Shown: one piece after another, positions 46,640 to 55,958 of the stretch | How the letters are laid out: the number at the start of each line of letters is the position of its first letter | How positions within the stretch are numbered: the first letter of the stretch is position 1 | NCBI GenBank assembly: GCA_033720955.1 | Contig: JAWWBN010000001.1 | Coordinates: forward strand, 1-58,278 | Reading direction: 5' to 3' | Origin: JAWWBN01 sp033720955 | GTDB taxonomy: Bacteria > Acidobacteriota > Thermoanaerobaculia > Multivoradales > JAHEKO01 | DNA length: 58,278 nucleotides | Translations under genes and position numbers: made by a program | The notes under the pieces: model-generated | What the model was told of the DNA's origin: nothing | What the model saw: only the letters and a program-made list of their open reading frames with translations | Database searches by the model: none

Positions 46640-49600
46640 ATGACGATGGAGATTCCCAAGCAGTACGAGCCGGCGGCGACGCAGGGCAGGATCTACCGAC
46701 GCTGGCTCGAGAAGGGCTGCTTCGCCGCCCGTCCCGACGAGCGCCGCGAGCGGTACGTGATCATGATGCCGCTGCCCAACGTTACGGGCGCGCTGCACAT
46801 GGGACACGCCATGGACAACGTCATGCAGGATCTCCTGATCCGCTGGCACCGGATGCGCGGCGACAACACCCTCTGGATGCCGGGCATCGACCATGCCGGG
46901 ATCGCCACCCAGGCGATCGTCGAGAAGTTCCTCTTCGAGACCGAGGGCAAGACCCGCAACGAGATCGGCCGCGAGGCGCTGGTCGAGCGGATCTGGGCGT
47001 GGAAGGGCGAGCAGGAGAAGCAGATCATCTCGCAGCAGCAGCAGATGGGCTGCTCGTGCGACTGGGACCGTCACCGCTTCACCCTGGATCCGGTCTGCGT
47101 GGCGGCGGTGCGGGAGGCCTTCTTCCGGCTCTTTCGCGACGGCCTGATCTACCGCGGCGATCGCCTCGTCAACTGGGACGTCCACCTCCAGACCGCGGTC
47201 TCCGACGACGAGGTCTACAAGGAGACCGTGCAGGGGCACTTCTGGCACCTGGAGTACCCGGTGGTCGACCCGCGGCCGGGCGAGCCCGAGAAGGTGGCGG
47301 TGGCCACGACGCGACCCGAGACCATGCTGGGCGACACCGCGGTCGCCTGCCACCCCGACCCGCGGGGCGAGCTGGAGCGGCAGCTCGAGGAGGCCCGGAC
47401 CGCGGGCGACCGGAAGGAGGTCGAGCGGCTGGAGGAGCGGATCCGCGACCACCTGCCCCTCCTGCAGACCCTGACGGAGATGGCCGCGGACGGCCGCACG
47501 GTGATGCTGCCGCTGGCCGAGCGCGAGATCCCGCTGATCCTCGACGAGTGGGCCAAGCCGGAGCTGGGCTCGGGCTGCGTCAAGATCACTCCCGCGCACG
47601 ACCCCAACGACTACGAGGTCTGGCAGCGCCACCGCGACCGCATCGGGATCGTGAACATCCTGGAGTCGGATGGCACCCTCAACGCGAGCGCCGGCGCGTA
47701 CCGCGGCCTGGACGTCCCGGCGGCGCGGGCGGCGGTTGTGGCGGCGCTCACCGAGCGCGGCCTCCTCGCCCGGGTCGAAGAGCGGGAGATGGAGGTCAGC
47801 CACTCCGATCGCTCGAAGACCCCCATCGAGCCGTATCTCTCGCGTCAGTGGTTCGTGCGGATGGGCGACGTCGAGGGCGGGGTGGTGCTGGGCCGGGGCA
47901 CCGGCAGGGAGTTCGCCGCCCCCGGGCTGGCGCAGGCGGCCCTCGACGCAGTGGACCCCCGCTGGCGCTCGGCGAGCGGGCGCAATCTGAGCTTCTATCC
48001 CGACGCGGAGAGCTACGGCGCGATCTACCGCAACTGGCTCGAGGAGAAGCGCGACTGGTGCATCAGCCGCCAGCTCTGGTGGGGGCACCAGATCCCCATC
48101 TGGCACGGCAGCCTGTCGCCGGAGCGGCTCGCCGACCTGCTCGACGGGATGCCGGCGCCGGAGGAGGGGCTGGCATGGGTGTGGGTGGGCGACGCGGACG
48201 GCCGCCAGCTCCCGCCCCGCGACGCCCTCGCGGCGGCCGACGCCGACGAGGAGCTCGAGGTCCAGGTCTGTCTCCGCGCCGGCGACGCCGAGGAGGAGCT
48301 GGCCCAGCGGCTCCTGGGCCACGGTCTCGAGCGCGACCCCGACGTCCTGGACACCTGGTTCTCGAGCGCCCTCTGGCCCCACAGCACCCTGGGCTGGCCC
48401 GACCCGGAGATCCTCGGCGACGCCGCCCGCGGCCCCACCGGCGAAGACCTGCTCTCCTACTACTACCCCGGCTCCTGCCTGGTCACCGGCCGCGACATCA
48501 TCACTCTCTGGGTCGTCCGCATGATCATCATGGGGCTCTACAACCTGGGCGACGTGCCCTTCACCGACTGCTTCGTCCACGCCACCATCCTCGACGGCAA
48601 GGGCGAGACGATGAGCAAGTCGAAGGGCAACGGCATCGATCCCAGCGCCATCATCGACCGCTACGGCGCCGACGCGATGCGCTACCAGATCTGCAACCTG
48701 CAGACCGGCGCCCACTACGCCCGCCTGCCGGTGCAGGCGGTCTGCCCCAGCTACGACCCGGGCACCCACCCCGAGGAGCTGATCGACCTCGGCGAGGCCG
48801 AGCACGGCAAGACCCTGCACGGCGACGACAACCTCTTCACCTACCTCTGTCCCCACTGCGGCATCGAGTTCGACGTCAGCGGCACCCTGGCCCGTCTGCC
48901 CCGGGCCACGATCGTCAGCGACCGCTTCGAGGTGGGCCGCCGCTTCTGCACCAAGCTCTACAGCGCCACCCGCTTCGCGCTGCTGAACCTGGACGGCTAC
49001 CGCTTCCGGCCGCTGGGGCGGGCCGATCTCGCGGCGGAGGACGTCTGGATCCTCTCCCGGCTGTCGTGCGCCATCGACGAGGTCACCGCCCAACTCGCCG
49101 CCTACAACCCCTCGGCGGCCCTGTCCGCCGCCCGCGGCTTCTTCTGGGACGAGCTGTGCGACTGGTACCTGGAGATGATCAAGCCCCGGGTGCGCGACGA
49201 AGGGGCTTCGTCGGTGGCCCTGCAGGTCGTCAGCACGGTCCTGGACCAGGTGCTGCGGCTGCTGCACCCCTTCCTCCCCTTCGTCACCGAGGAGCTCTGG
49301 TCGCGGCTCGCCGAGCGCGCGCCCCAGCGCGGCATCCGCCAGCCGCTCGCCACCACCGAGATGCTCATCGAGGCTCCGTGGCCGGGTGGGGAGCCGGAGT
49401 GGCGCGACGTCGAGGTCGAGCGGGAGTTCGAGCTGCTCCACCTGGCGATCCGGGCCGTTCGCGATCTGCGAGCCCAGCATGGAGCCCCGGCGCGCAAGCC
49501 CCTCGAGGCAGCGGTGCGGGCGCCCGAGCAGGTCGCCTCCCGTCTGCGGCGCCACCGGGAGCACCTGCTCGCCCAGGCCGCCCTGGCCGCGGTGGAGATC

Positions 49601-49882
49601 GGCCCCGACGTGGAGCCGCCGGCCGCCTCGACCGCCCGGGTCGAAGGGGAGATGGAGATCTACCTCTCCGGCCTGGTGGATCGGGCCGCCGAGGCGGAGC
49701 GGCTCACGGCCCAGTTGGGCGAGCTCGAGGAGCGCGCCGCCGCGACCCGGGCGCGGCTGGCCAACGAGCAGTTCGTCACCCGCGCCCCGGCGGCCGTCGT
49801 CGAGGGGGAGCGGACCAAGCTGGCGCAGCTCACGGACGAGATCGACCGCGTCACCCGTCGGCTGAGCGACCTCCGGGGGTAG
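46640..49882 (+). CDS. valS: Valine-tRNA ligase
   Basis: The 1080-residue class-I synthetase charges tRNA-Val. It has HMGH at residues 53-56 (MPLPNVTGALHMGHAMDN), the editing domain (TTRPETMLGDTAVACHPDPRG, KITPAHDPNDYEVW), DWCISRQLWWGHQIPIW, DVLDTWFSSALWPHSTLGWP, the class-I KMSKS-type loop TMSKS (657-661) and a C-terminal tRNA-binding coiled coil. It is longer than the E. coli enzyme (about 950). Insertions include one after the KMSKS loop with C702, C737 and C740 (YLCPHCGIEFDVS), possibly a metal-binding knuckle, and one in the editing domain (residues ~250-285). AGGAGA precedes ATG 46640. Confidence 0.96.
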   Translation: MTMEIPKQYEPAATQGRIYRRWLEKGCFAARPDERRERYVIMMPLPNVTGALHMGHAMDNVMQDLLIRWHRMRGDNTLWMPGIDHAGIATQAIVEKFLFETEGKTRNEIGREALVERIWAWKGEQEKQIISQQQQMGCSCDWDRHRFTLDPVCVAAVREAFFRLFRDGLIYRGDRLVNWDVHLQTAVSDDEVYKETVQGHFWHLEYPVVDPRPGEPEKVAVATTRPETMLGDTAVACHPDPRGELERQLEEARTAGDRKEVERLEERIRDHLPLLQTLTEMAADGRTVMLPLAEREIPLILDEWAKPELGSGCVKITPAHDPNDYEVWQRHRDRIGIVNILESDGTLNASAGAYRGLDVPAARAAVVAALTERGLLARVEEREMEVSHSDRSKTPIEPYLSRQWFVRMGDVEGGVVLGRGTGREFAAPGLAQAALDAVDPRWRSASGRNLSFYPDAESYGAIYRNWLEEKRDWCISRQLWWGHQIPIWHGSLSPERLADLLDGMPAPEEGLAWVWVGDADGRQLPPRDALAAADADEELEVQVCLRAGDAEEELAQRLLGHGLERDPDVLDTWFSSALWPHSTLGWPDPEILGDAARGPTGEDLLSYYYPGSCLVTGRDIITLWVVRMIIMGLYNLGDVPFTDCFVHATILDGKGETMSKSKGNGIDPSAIIDRYGADAMRYQICNLQTGAHYARLPVQAVCPSYDPGTHPEELIDLGEAEHGKTLHGDDNLFTYLCPHCGIEFDVSGTLARLPRATIVSDRFEVGRRFCTKLYSATRFALLNLDGYRFRPLGRADLAAEDVWILSRLSCAIDEVTAQLAAYNPSAALSAARGFFWDELCDWYLEMIKPRVRDEGASSVALQVVSTVLDQVLRLLHPFLPFVTEELWSRLAERAPQRGIRQPLATTEMLIEAPWPGGEPEWRDVEVEREFELLHLAIRAVRDLRAQHGAPARKPLEAAVRAPEQVASRLRRHREHLLAQAALAAVEIGPDVEPPAASTARVEGEMEIYLSGLVDRAAEAERLTAQLGELEERAAATRARLANEQFVTRAPAAVVEGERTKLAQLTDEIDRVTRRLSDLRG

Positions 49883-50021
49883 CTCCGGCCGGCCCTCGGG
49901 GCCCTCTCCGCCGGCCCGACGGCTCCTGCCTCGAGCCGCCGGCGGGATCTCGCCGCCCGAGGTGGGCGACGAGACATTAGTCGAGCGAGCGATCGGTTTT
50001 TCTCCGGGGTCGGGTCCAGGC

Positions 50022-50027
50022 TAGAAT
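50022..50027 (+). promoter_or_regulatory. Possible -10 box (TAGAAT) for the pyruvate dehydrogenase operon
   Basis: GGCTAGAAT places a near-consensus -10 box 45 bases before the aceE ATG. The -35 region (TTTTCT around 49998-50003) is poor. The 190 bases between valS and aceE otherwise show no terminator I can support. Confidence 0.4.
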
Positions 50028-50072
50028 GACGCCCTTCGACTCCGGTCGACCAGCGGAAGGAGCAGGGCGCAG

Positions 50073-52760
50073 ATGAAGATGGACGCCGAGGCGGCAGCGA
50101 CCGTCACCCCAGAGGACATCGATCCCCAGGAGACCCAGGAGTGGAAGGAGGCGCTCGAGGAGGTCATCGAGCGCGACGGCCCGGAGCGGGCCCACTTCCT
50201 CATCGAGCAGTTGGTGGACAAGGCCCGGCGCAGCGGCGCCTACCTTCCCTACAACGCCACCACGGCCTACATCAACACCATCCCTCCGCACCAGGAGGCC
50301 CGGCGTCCCGGGGACCCGGCCCTCGAGCGGCGGGTGAAGAGCATCATCCGCTGGAACGCCACCGCCATGGTCGTCAAGGCCAACCGGGGTCCCGGCGGGC
50401 TGGGCGGGCACATCGCCACCTACCAGTCGGTCGCCAACCTCCTCGAGGTGGGCTTCAACCACTTCTTCCGAGCCCGCAGCGAGGACCACGGGGGCGACCT
50501 GGTCTTCCTGCAGGGCCACAGCTCCCCCGGCGTCTACGCCCGCGCCTTCCTGGAGGGCCGGCTCACGGAGGAGCAGCTCCTCAACTTCCGCCGCGAGGTG
50601 GCTGGGGAGGGTCTCTCCTCCTACCCGCACCCGTGGCTGATGCCGGAGTTCTGGCAGTTCGCCACCGTGTCCATGGGTCTGGCGCCCCTCATGTCGATCT
50701 ACCAGGCGCGGTTCATGAAGTACCTGGAGAACCGCGAGGTGATCGACGCCGGCGATCGCAAGGTCTGGGCCTTCCTGGGGGACGGCGAGATGGACGAGCC
50801 GGAGTCCCTGGGCGCCATCTCGCTGGCCACCCGGGAGCGGCTGGACAACCTGGTCTGGGTCATCAACTGCAACCTCCAGCGTCTCGACGGCCCGGTGCGG
50901 GGCAACGGCAAGATCATCCAGGAGCTCGAAGCGGTCTTCCGCGGCGCCGGCTGGAACGTGATCAAGGTGGTCTGGGGCTCCAACTGGGACCCGCTCCTGG
51001 CGCGGGACCGCAAGGGGCTGTTGCGCCGGCGGATGGAGGAGGTGGTGGACGGCGACTACCAGGCCTACGCCGCCGGCGACGGCGCCCTGGTGCGGGAGCA
51101 CTTCTTCGGCAAGTACCCGGAGCTGGCCGAGATGGTGGCCGACATGTCGGACGAGGAGCTCTGGCGTCTGAAGCGCGGCGGCCACGATCCGCAGAAGGTC
51201 TACGCCGCCTACGCCGCCGCCGTCGCCCACCGCGGCCAGCCCACGGTGATCCTGGCCAAGACGGTCAAGGGCTACGGCATGGGCGAGGCGGGCGAGGGGC
51301 AGAACATCACCCACCAGCAGAAGAAGATGGGCGAGGAGGCGCTGCGCCGCTTCCGCGACCGCTTCAACATCCCGATCTCGGACGAGAAGGCGGCCGAGCT
51401 GCCCTTCTACAAGCCCCCCGAGGACAGCGCCGTCACCCGCTACCTCAGGGAGAGGCGGGAGGCGCTGGGCGGCTTCCTGCCGGCGCGGAGGAACCGGGCC
51501 GAGGCGCTCGAGGCGCCCGACCTGTCGAGCTTCAGCATGGTGCTGGAGGGCAGCGGCGACCGCGAGATCTCCACCACCATGGTCTTCGTCCGGCTGCTGG
51601 TGGCTCTGACCCGAGACGAGAAGCTGAAGAAGCACCTGGTGCCCATCGTGGCCGACGAGGCCCGCACCTTCGGCATGGAGGGGATGTTCCGGCAGCTCGG
51701 GATCTACGCGCCCTTCGGCCAGCTCTACCGCCCGGAGGACGCCGACCAGCTCGCCTACTACCGCGAGGACCAGAAGGGCCAGATCCTCCAGGAGGGGATC
51801 TCCGAGGCGGGCGCTCTGGCGTCGTGGATCGCCGCGGGGACGTCGTACACCAACCACGGCATCCACATGATCCCCTTCTTCATCTTCTACTCGATGTTCG
51901 GCTTCCAGCGCGTCGGCGACCTGATCTGGGCCGCCGCCGACATGCGCAGCCGCGGCTTCCTGCTGGGCGCCACCTCCGGCCGCACCACCCTCAACGGAGA
52001 GGGGCTGCAGCACCAGGACGGTCACAGCCACCTGGCGGCCTCGGCGGTGCCCAACTGCGTCGCCTACGACCCCACCTACGGCTACGAGCTGGCCGTGATC
52101 CTCCAGGACGGCCTCCGGCGCATGTACCAGGAGGACGAGAGCGTCTTCTACTACCTGACGGTCCTCAACGAGAACTACCCGCATCCGTCCATGCCCGAGG
52201 GGGCCGACGCCGGCATCCGCAAGGGCCTCTATTCGCTGCGCGAGGCGGAGGATCCCGGCGACCGCCCGCGGGTGCAGCTCCTGGGCAGCGGCGCCATCCT
52301 GCGCGAGGTCGAGGCCGCCGCCGCCCTGCTGGCGGAGGAGCACGGCGTGGCGGCCGACGTCTGGAGCGCCACCAGCTTCTCCGAGCTGCGGCGCGACGGC
52401 GCCGCCTGCGAGCGCTGGAACCGCCTCCATCCCGAGGCCGAGCCGCGGAAGTCCTGGGTCGAGCAGTGCCTGGAGGAGCGCCCCGGCCCGGTGGTCGCCT
52501 CCACCGACTACGTCCGCTCGGTCTCGGAGCAGATCCGGCCGTGGCTCCGGGGGCGGTACACCACCCTGGGCACCGACGGCTTCGGCCGCTCCGACACCCG
52601 GGAGCAGCTTCGCGCCTTCTTCGAAGTGGACCGCCGCCACGTGGTGGTGGCGGCCCTGAAGGCGCTGGCCGACGAAGGGACCGTGCCCGCGGGCCAGGTG
52701 GCCGAGGCCATCGCCCACTACGAGATCGACCCCGACGTCCCGGAGCCCTGGGTCCGATGA
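50073..52760 (+). CDS. aceE: Pyruvate dehydrogenase E1 component, homodimeric
   Basis: The 895-residue thiamine-diphosphate enzyme decarboxylates pyruvate and transfers the acetyl group to lipoyl-E2. The TPP motif is GDGEMDEPESLGAISLATRERLDNLVWVINCN. Other AceE landmarks are YQSVANLLEVGFNHFFR, LQGHSSPGVYARAFLEGRL, MEGMFRQLGIYAPFGQLY, SGRTTLNGEGLQHQDGHS and FYYLTVLNENYPHPSMPEG. The length matches E. coli AceE (887). It heads the PDH operon; its stop overlaps the E2 start by 4 bases (ATGA at 52757-52760). Confidence 0.97.
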   Translation: MKMDAEAAATVTPEDIDPQETQEWKEALEEVIERDGPERAHFLIEQLVDKARRSGAYLPYNATTAYINTIPPHQEARRPGDPALERRVKSIIRWNATAMVVKANRGPGGLGGHIATYQSVANLLEVGFNHFFRARSEDHGGDLVFLQGHSSPGVYARAFLEGRLTEEQLLNFRREVAGEGLSSYPHPWLMPEFWQFATVSMGLAPLMSIYQARFMKYLENREVIDAGDRKVWAFLGDGEMDEPESLGAISLATRERLDNLVWVINCNLQRLDGPVRGNGKIIQELEAVFRGAGWNVIKVVWGSNWDPLLARDRKGLLRRRMEEVVDGDYQAYAAGDGALVREHFFGKYPELAEMVADMSDEELWRLKRGGHDPQKVYAAYAAAVAHRGQPTVILAKTVKGYGMGEAGEGQNITHQQKKMGEEALRRFRDRFNIPISDEKAAELPFYKPPEDSAVTRYLRERREALGGFLPARRNRAEALEAPDLSSFSMVLEGSGDREISTTMVFVRLLVALTRDEKLKKHLVPIVADEARTFGMEGMFRQLGIYAPFGQLYRPEDADQLAYYREDQKGQILQEGISEAGALASWIAAGTSYTNHGIHMIPFFIFYSMFGFQRVGDLIWAAADMRSRGFLLGATSGRTTLNGEGLQHQDGHSHLAASAVPNCVAYDPTYGYELAVILQDGLRRMYQEDESVFYYLTVLNENYPHPSMPEGADAGIRKGLYSLREAEDPGDRPRVQLLGSGAILREVEAAAALLAEEHGVAADVWSATSFSELRRDGAACERWNRLHPEAEPRKSWVEQCLEERPGPVVASTDYVRSVSEQIRPWLRGRYTTLGTDGFGRSDTREQLRAFFEVDRRHVVVAALKALADEGTVPAGQVAEAIAHYEIDPDVPEPWVR

Positions 52761-54103
52761 GCCGGCAGAAGGTCCACGTACCCGACATCGGCGACTTCGA
52801 ATCGGTGGACGTCGTCGAGGTGCTCGTCTCCGCCGGAGACGAGGTGGCCGCCGAGGACCCGCTGATCTCCCTGGAGAGCGACAAGGCAACCCTGGACGTG
52901 CCCTCGCCCGCGGCGGGCAAGGTCGTCGAGGTCAAGGTGAAGGCGGGCGACAAGGTGGCCGAGGGCGACCTGATCCTGGTCATGGAGACGGCGGCGGAGG
53001 AGGCCGAGCCGGCGTCCGGGGCGGAGCCCGAGGAGGAGGAGCGGGAGCCGTCCGGCGAGGAGGCCCCGGCCCAGGAGCCGACGGCCGAGGAGGGGCCCGG
53101 CGAGGAGCCGCCCGCCCCGGCGGAGAGCGCGGGCGCCACCGCGCCCGCCCAGGGGGAGGCCGACCTGGGCCCCGCCCCCGTGGACGAGTACGAGCAACCG
53201 GCGCATATCTACGCCAGCCCCGCCGTGCGGCGCTTCGCGCGCGAGCTGGGGGTGGACCTGAGCCGGGTCAAGGGCACGGGGCGCAAGGGGCGGATCCTCC
53301 GCGAGGACGTGCAGGGACACGTCAAGAAGGCGATGGAGCTGCCGGCCGGCGGCGGAGGAGGCGGGCTCGAGCTGCCGGAGATGCCGCGTATCGACTTCTC
53401 CCGCTTCGGCGAGGTCGAGCGCCAGCCCCTCTCCCGGATCCAGCGCATCTCCGGTCCCAACCTGCACCGGAGCTGGCTCCACGTGCCACTGGTGACCCAG
53501 CACGACGAAGCCGACATCACCGAGCTCGAGGCCTTCCGTCAGGCCCACAAGAGCCAGGCCGCGGAGCGCGGCTTCAGCCTGACCCCGCTCGCCTTCGTGA
53601 TGAGGGCGGCGGTCGCGGCGCTCGAGGAGTTTCCGCAGGTCAACGCCTCGCTGGACCCCGACGGCGAGGGTCTGATCCTGAAGCGGTACTACCACCTGGG
53701 GATCGCCGTGGACACCGACGGCGGCCTGGTGGTGCCGGTGATCCGCGACGTGGACAAGAAGGGGATCTTCGAGCTGGCCGGGGAGCTGGCGGACGTCTCC
53801 GGGCGGGCCCGCGAGGGCAAGCTCAAGCCGGAGGAGCTCCGGGGGGCGTCGTTCACCATCTCCAGCCTGGGCGGTATCGGGGGGACCTTCTTCACCCCCC
53901 TGGTCAACGCCCCGGAGGTGGCCATCCTCGGCGTCTCCCGGCACCGGATGAGCCCCGTCTGGCAGGACGGCGAGTTCGTGCCGCGGCTCCTGCTGCCCCT
54001 CTCGCTCTCCTACGACCACCGGGTGGTGGACGGCGCGATGGCGGTCCGTTTCACCCGCCGGCTGGCGGAGCTGCTGGCCGACATCCGCCGGCTGCTGCTG
54101 TGA
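52757..54103 (+). CDS. aceF: Dihydrolipoamide acetyltransferase (PDH E2)
   Basis: The 448-residue protein has one N-terminal lipoyl domain with Lys43 in LESDKATLDVP. An acidic Glu/Pro/Ala-rich linker (~75-145) and a peripheral-subunit-binding domain (YASPAVRRFARELGVDLSRVKGTGRKGRILREDV) follow. The catalytic core has LSLSYDHRVVDGAMAVRF (His/Asp). E. coli AceF has three lipoyl domains; this has one. It transfers acetyl from lipoate to CoA and forms the core of the complex. Start ATG 52757 overlaps aceE. Confidence 0.95.
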   Translation: MSRQKVHVPDIGDFESVDVVEVLVSAGDEVAAEDPLISLESDKATLDVPSPAAGKVVEVKVKAGDKVAEGDLILVMETAAEEAEPASGAEPEEEEREPSGEEAPAQEPTAEEGPGEEPPAPAESAGATAPAQGEADLGPAPVDEYEQPAHIYASPAVRRFARELGVDLSRVKGTGRKGRILREDVQGHVKKAMELPAGGGGGGLELPEMPRIDFSRFGEVERQPLSRIQRISGPNLHRSWLHVPLVTQHDEADITELEAFRQAHKSQAAERGFSLTPLAFVMRAAVAALEEFPQVNASLDPDGEGLILKRYYHLGIAVDTDGGLVVPVIRDVDKKGIFELAGELADVSGRAREGKLKPEELRGASFTISSLGGIGGTFFTPLVNAPEVAILGVSRHRMSPVWQDGEFVPRLLLPLSLSYDHRVVDGAMAVRFTRRLAELLADIRRLLL

Positions 54104-54122
54104 GGAGGGACGGGAGGCGCCG

Positions 54123-55958
54123 ATGAGCGACAAGGTGGAGATCGTCGTCCCCGACCTGGGCACCGACGAGAAGGTGGAGGTCGTGGAGATCCTGGTCGCC
54201 GCCGGGGAGGCGATCGAGAAGGAGGACGGCCTCATCACGCTGGAGAGCGACAAGGCCACCATGGACGTGCCCGCCACCGAGGGCGGGACCGTCGAGAAGA
54301 TCCTGGTCAAGGTGGGCGACCGGGTGGGCACCGGCGACCCGATCGCGACCCTGACCCCGGCCGGGGCGGCCGAGGACCCCCCGGACGGCGAGCGGGAGCG
54401 GCGTGGCGACGAGGGCGGAGCCCAGGGGGACCCGGGCGAGGCGGCGGAGGAGCCCGAGCCCGCCGCCGCTTCCGAGGGGGGCGGAGGCGAACCGGTGGGG
54501 GGGCCGCGGGAGGTAGCCGCGGCCGCGGCCGGAGCGGGCGGTCGGGACGCCGAGGTGCTGGTGCTCGGCTCCGGCCCGGGGGGGTACACCGCCGCCTTCC
54601 GCGCCGCCGACCTGGGCCGGAAGGTGGTCCTGGTGGAGCGCTACCCGACCCTGGGGGGCGTCTGCCTCAACGTGGGCTGCATTCCGTCGAAGGCGCTCCT
54701 CCACGTGGCCCGGGTGATCGACGAGGCGGCGGACCTGGCGGAGCACGGCGTGGAGTTCGGCGATCCGCAGATCGATCGCGCCAAGCTGCGCTCGTGGAAG
54801 GACTCGGTGGTCGGCAAGCTGACGGGCGGTCTCTCGACGATGGCCGGCAAGCGCGGCGTGGAGGTGGTCCAGGGGGTCGGCCGCTTCTCCGGCCCCCACG
54901 AGCTGACGGTGGTGAGCGCCGACGGCTCGCGCAAGCTGAGCTTCGACGCGGCGATCGTCGCGGTGGGCTCGCGGGTCGTCGAGATCCCCGGCATCCCCTA
55001 CGACGATCCGCGGGTGATGGACTCCACCGGCGCGCTGGAGCTGCCGGACGACGCGAAGCGTCTGCTGGTGGTCGGTGGCGGCATCATCGGCCTGGAGATG
55101 GCCAACGTCTACGCCGCCCTGGGCGCCGAGATCACCGTGGTGGAGCTGCTGCCGGGGCTGATGCCGGGCTGTGACCGCGATCTCGTCCAGCCTCTCGAGC
55201 GGCGGCTGAAGAAGCGCTTCGGGGTGACGGTCCACACCGGCACCCGGGTGACCCGGGTCGAGGCCGAGGAGAGGGCCCTGGTGGCCCACCTCGAGGGCGA
55301 GGGGGCGCCGGAGACGGCCGAGTTCGACCGCATCCTGGTGGCGGTCGGCCGTCGTCCCAACGGCGACCGCATCGACGTCGAGGCGGCCGGGGTGAAGGCC
55401 GACGACCGCGGCTTCCTCCCGGTGGACCGCCAGCAGCGCACCAACGTGCCCCACATCTTCGCCATCGGCGACGTGGTGGGCCAGCCGATGCTGGCTCACA
55501 AGGCCACCCACCAGGGCAAGGTGGCGGCCGAGGCGGCCTGCGGCGAGAAGAGCGGCTTCGACGCCCGGGTGATCCCGTCGGTGGCCTACACCGACCCGGA
55601 GATCGCCTGGGTGGGCCTCACCGAGACCGAGGCCAGGGAGAGCGGCACCCCCTACGAGAAGGGGGTCTTCCCCTGGGGCGCCTCGGGCCGCGCCCTGGCC
55701 ATGGGCGCCGCCGAGGGCAAGACCAAGCTCCTCTTCGACCCCGAGAGCCGCCGGATCGTCGGCGCCGGGATCGTGGGGCCCAACGCCGGCGACCTGATCG
55801 CCGAGGCCGCCCTCGCGATCGAGATGGACTGCGAGGCGGCCGACATCGGGCTGACCATCCACCCCCACCCGACCCTCTCGGAGACCGTGGCGATGGCCGC
55901 CGAGGCCTGGGAGGGCACCATCACCGACCTCTACCTGCCGAAGAAGAAGGGGAAGTGA
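54123..55958 (+). CDS. lpdA: Dihydrolipoyl dehydrogenase (PDH E3) with an N-terminal lipoyl domain
   Basis: The 611-residue protein is a lipoyl domain (Lys44 in LESDKATMDVP) joined by an acidic linker (~80-135) to a complete flavoprotein disulfide reductase. The FAD site is LVLGSGPGGYTAAFRAADLG, the redox pair C181/C186 lies in GGVCLNVGCIPSK, and the NAD site is LLVVGGGIIGLEMANVY. ATNVPHIFAIGD-type and C-terminal HPHPTLSE motifs (catalytic His-Glu) are present. It reoxidises lipoate and makes NADH. Lipoyl-E3 fusions are known in some PDH complexes (e.g. Neisseria). Confidence 0.96.
   Translation: MSDKVEIVVPDLGTDEKVEVVEILVAAGEAIEKEDGLITLESDKATMDVPATEGGTVEKILVKVGDRVGTGDPIATLTPAGAAEDPPDGERERRGDEGGAQGDPGEAAEEPEPAAASEGGGGEPVGGPREVAAAAAGAGGRDAEVLVLGSGPGGYTAAFRAADLGRKVVLVERYPTLGGVCLNVGCIPSKALLHVARVIDEAADLAEHGVEFGDPQIDRAKLRSWKDSVVGKLTGGLSTMAGKRGVEVVQGVGRFSGPHELTVVSADGSRKLSFDAAIVAVGSRVVEIPGIPYDDPRVMDSTGALELPDDAKRLLVVGGGIIGLEMANVYAALGAEITVVELLPGLMPGCDRDLVQPLERRLKKRFGVTVHTGTRVTRVEAEERALVAHLEGEGAPETAEFDRILVAVGRRPNGDRIDVEAAGVKADDRGFLPVDRQQRTNVPHIFAIGDVVGQPMLAHKATHQGKVAAEAACGEKSGFDARVIPSVAYTDPEIAWVGLTETEARESGTPYEKGVFPWGASGRALAMGAAEGKTKLLFDPESRRIVGAGIVGPNAGDLIAEAALAIEMDCEAADIGLTIHPHPTLSETVAMAAEAWEGTITDLYLPKKKGK

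Noticed and set aside
46556..49564. A 1002-residue minus-strand open frame opposite valS
   Set aside because: Classic GC-rich shadow of valS with no recognisable domain, and it also overlaps the tRNA.
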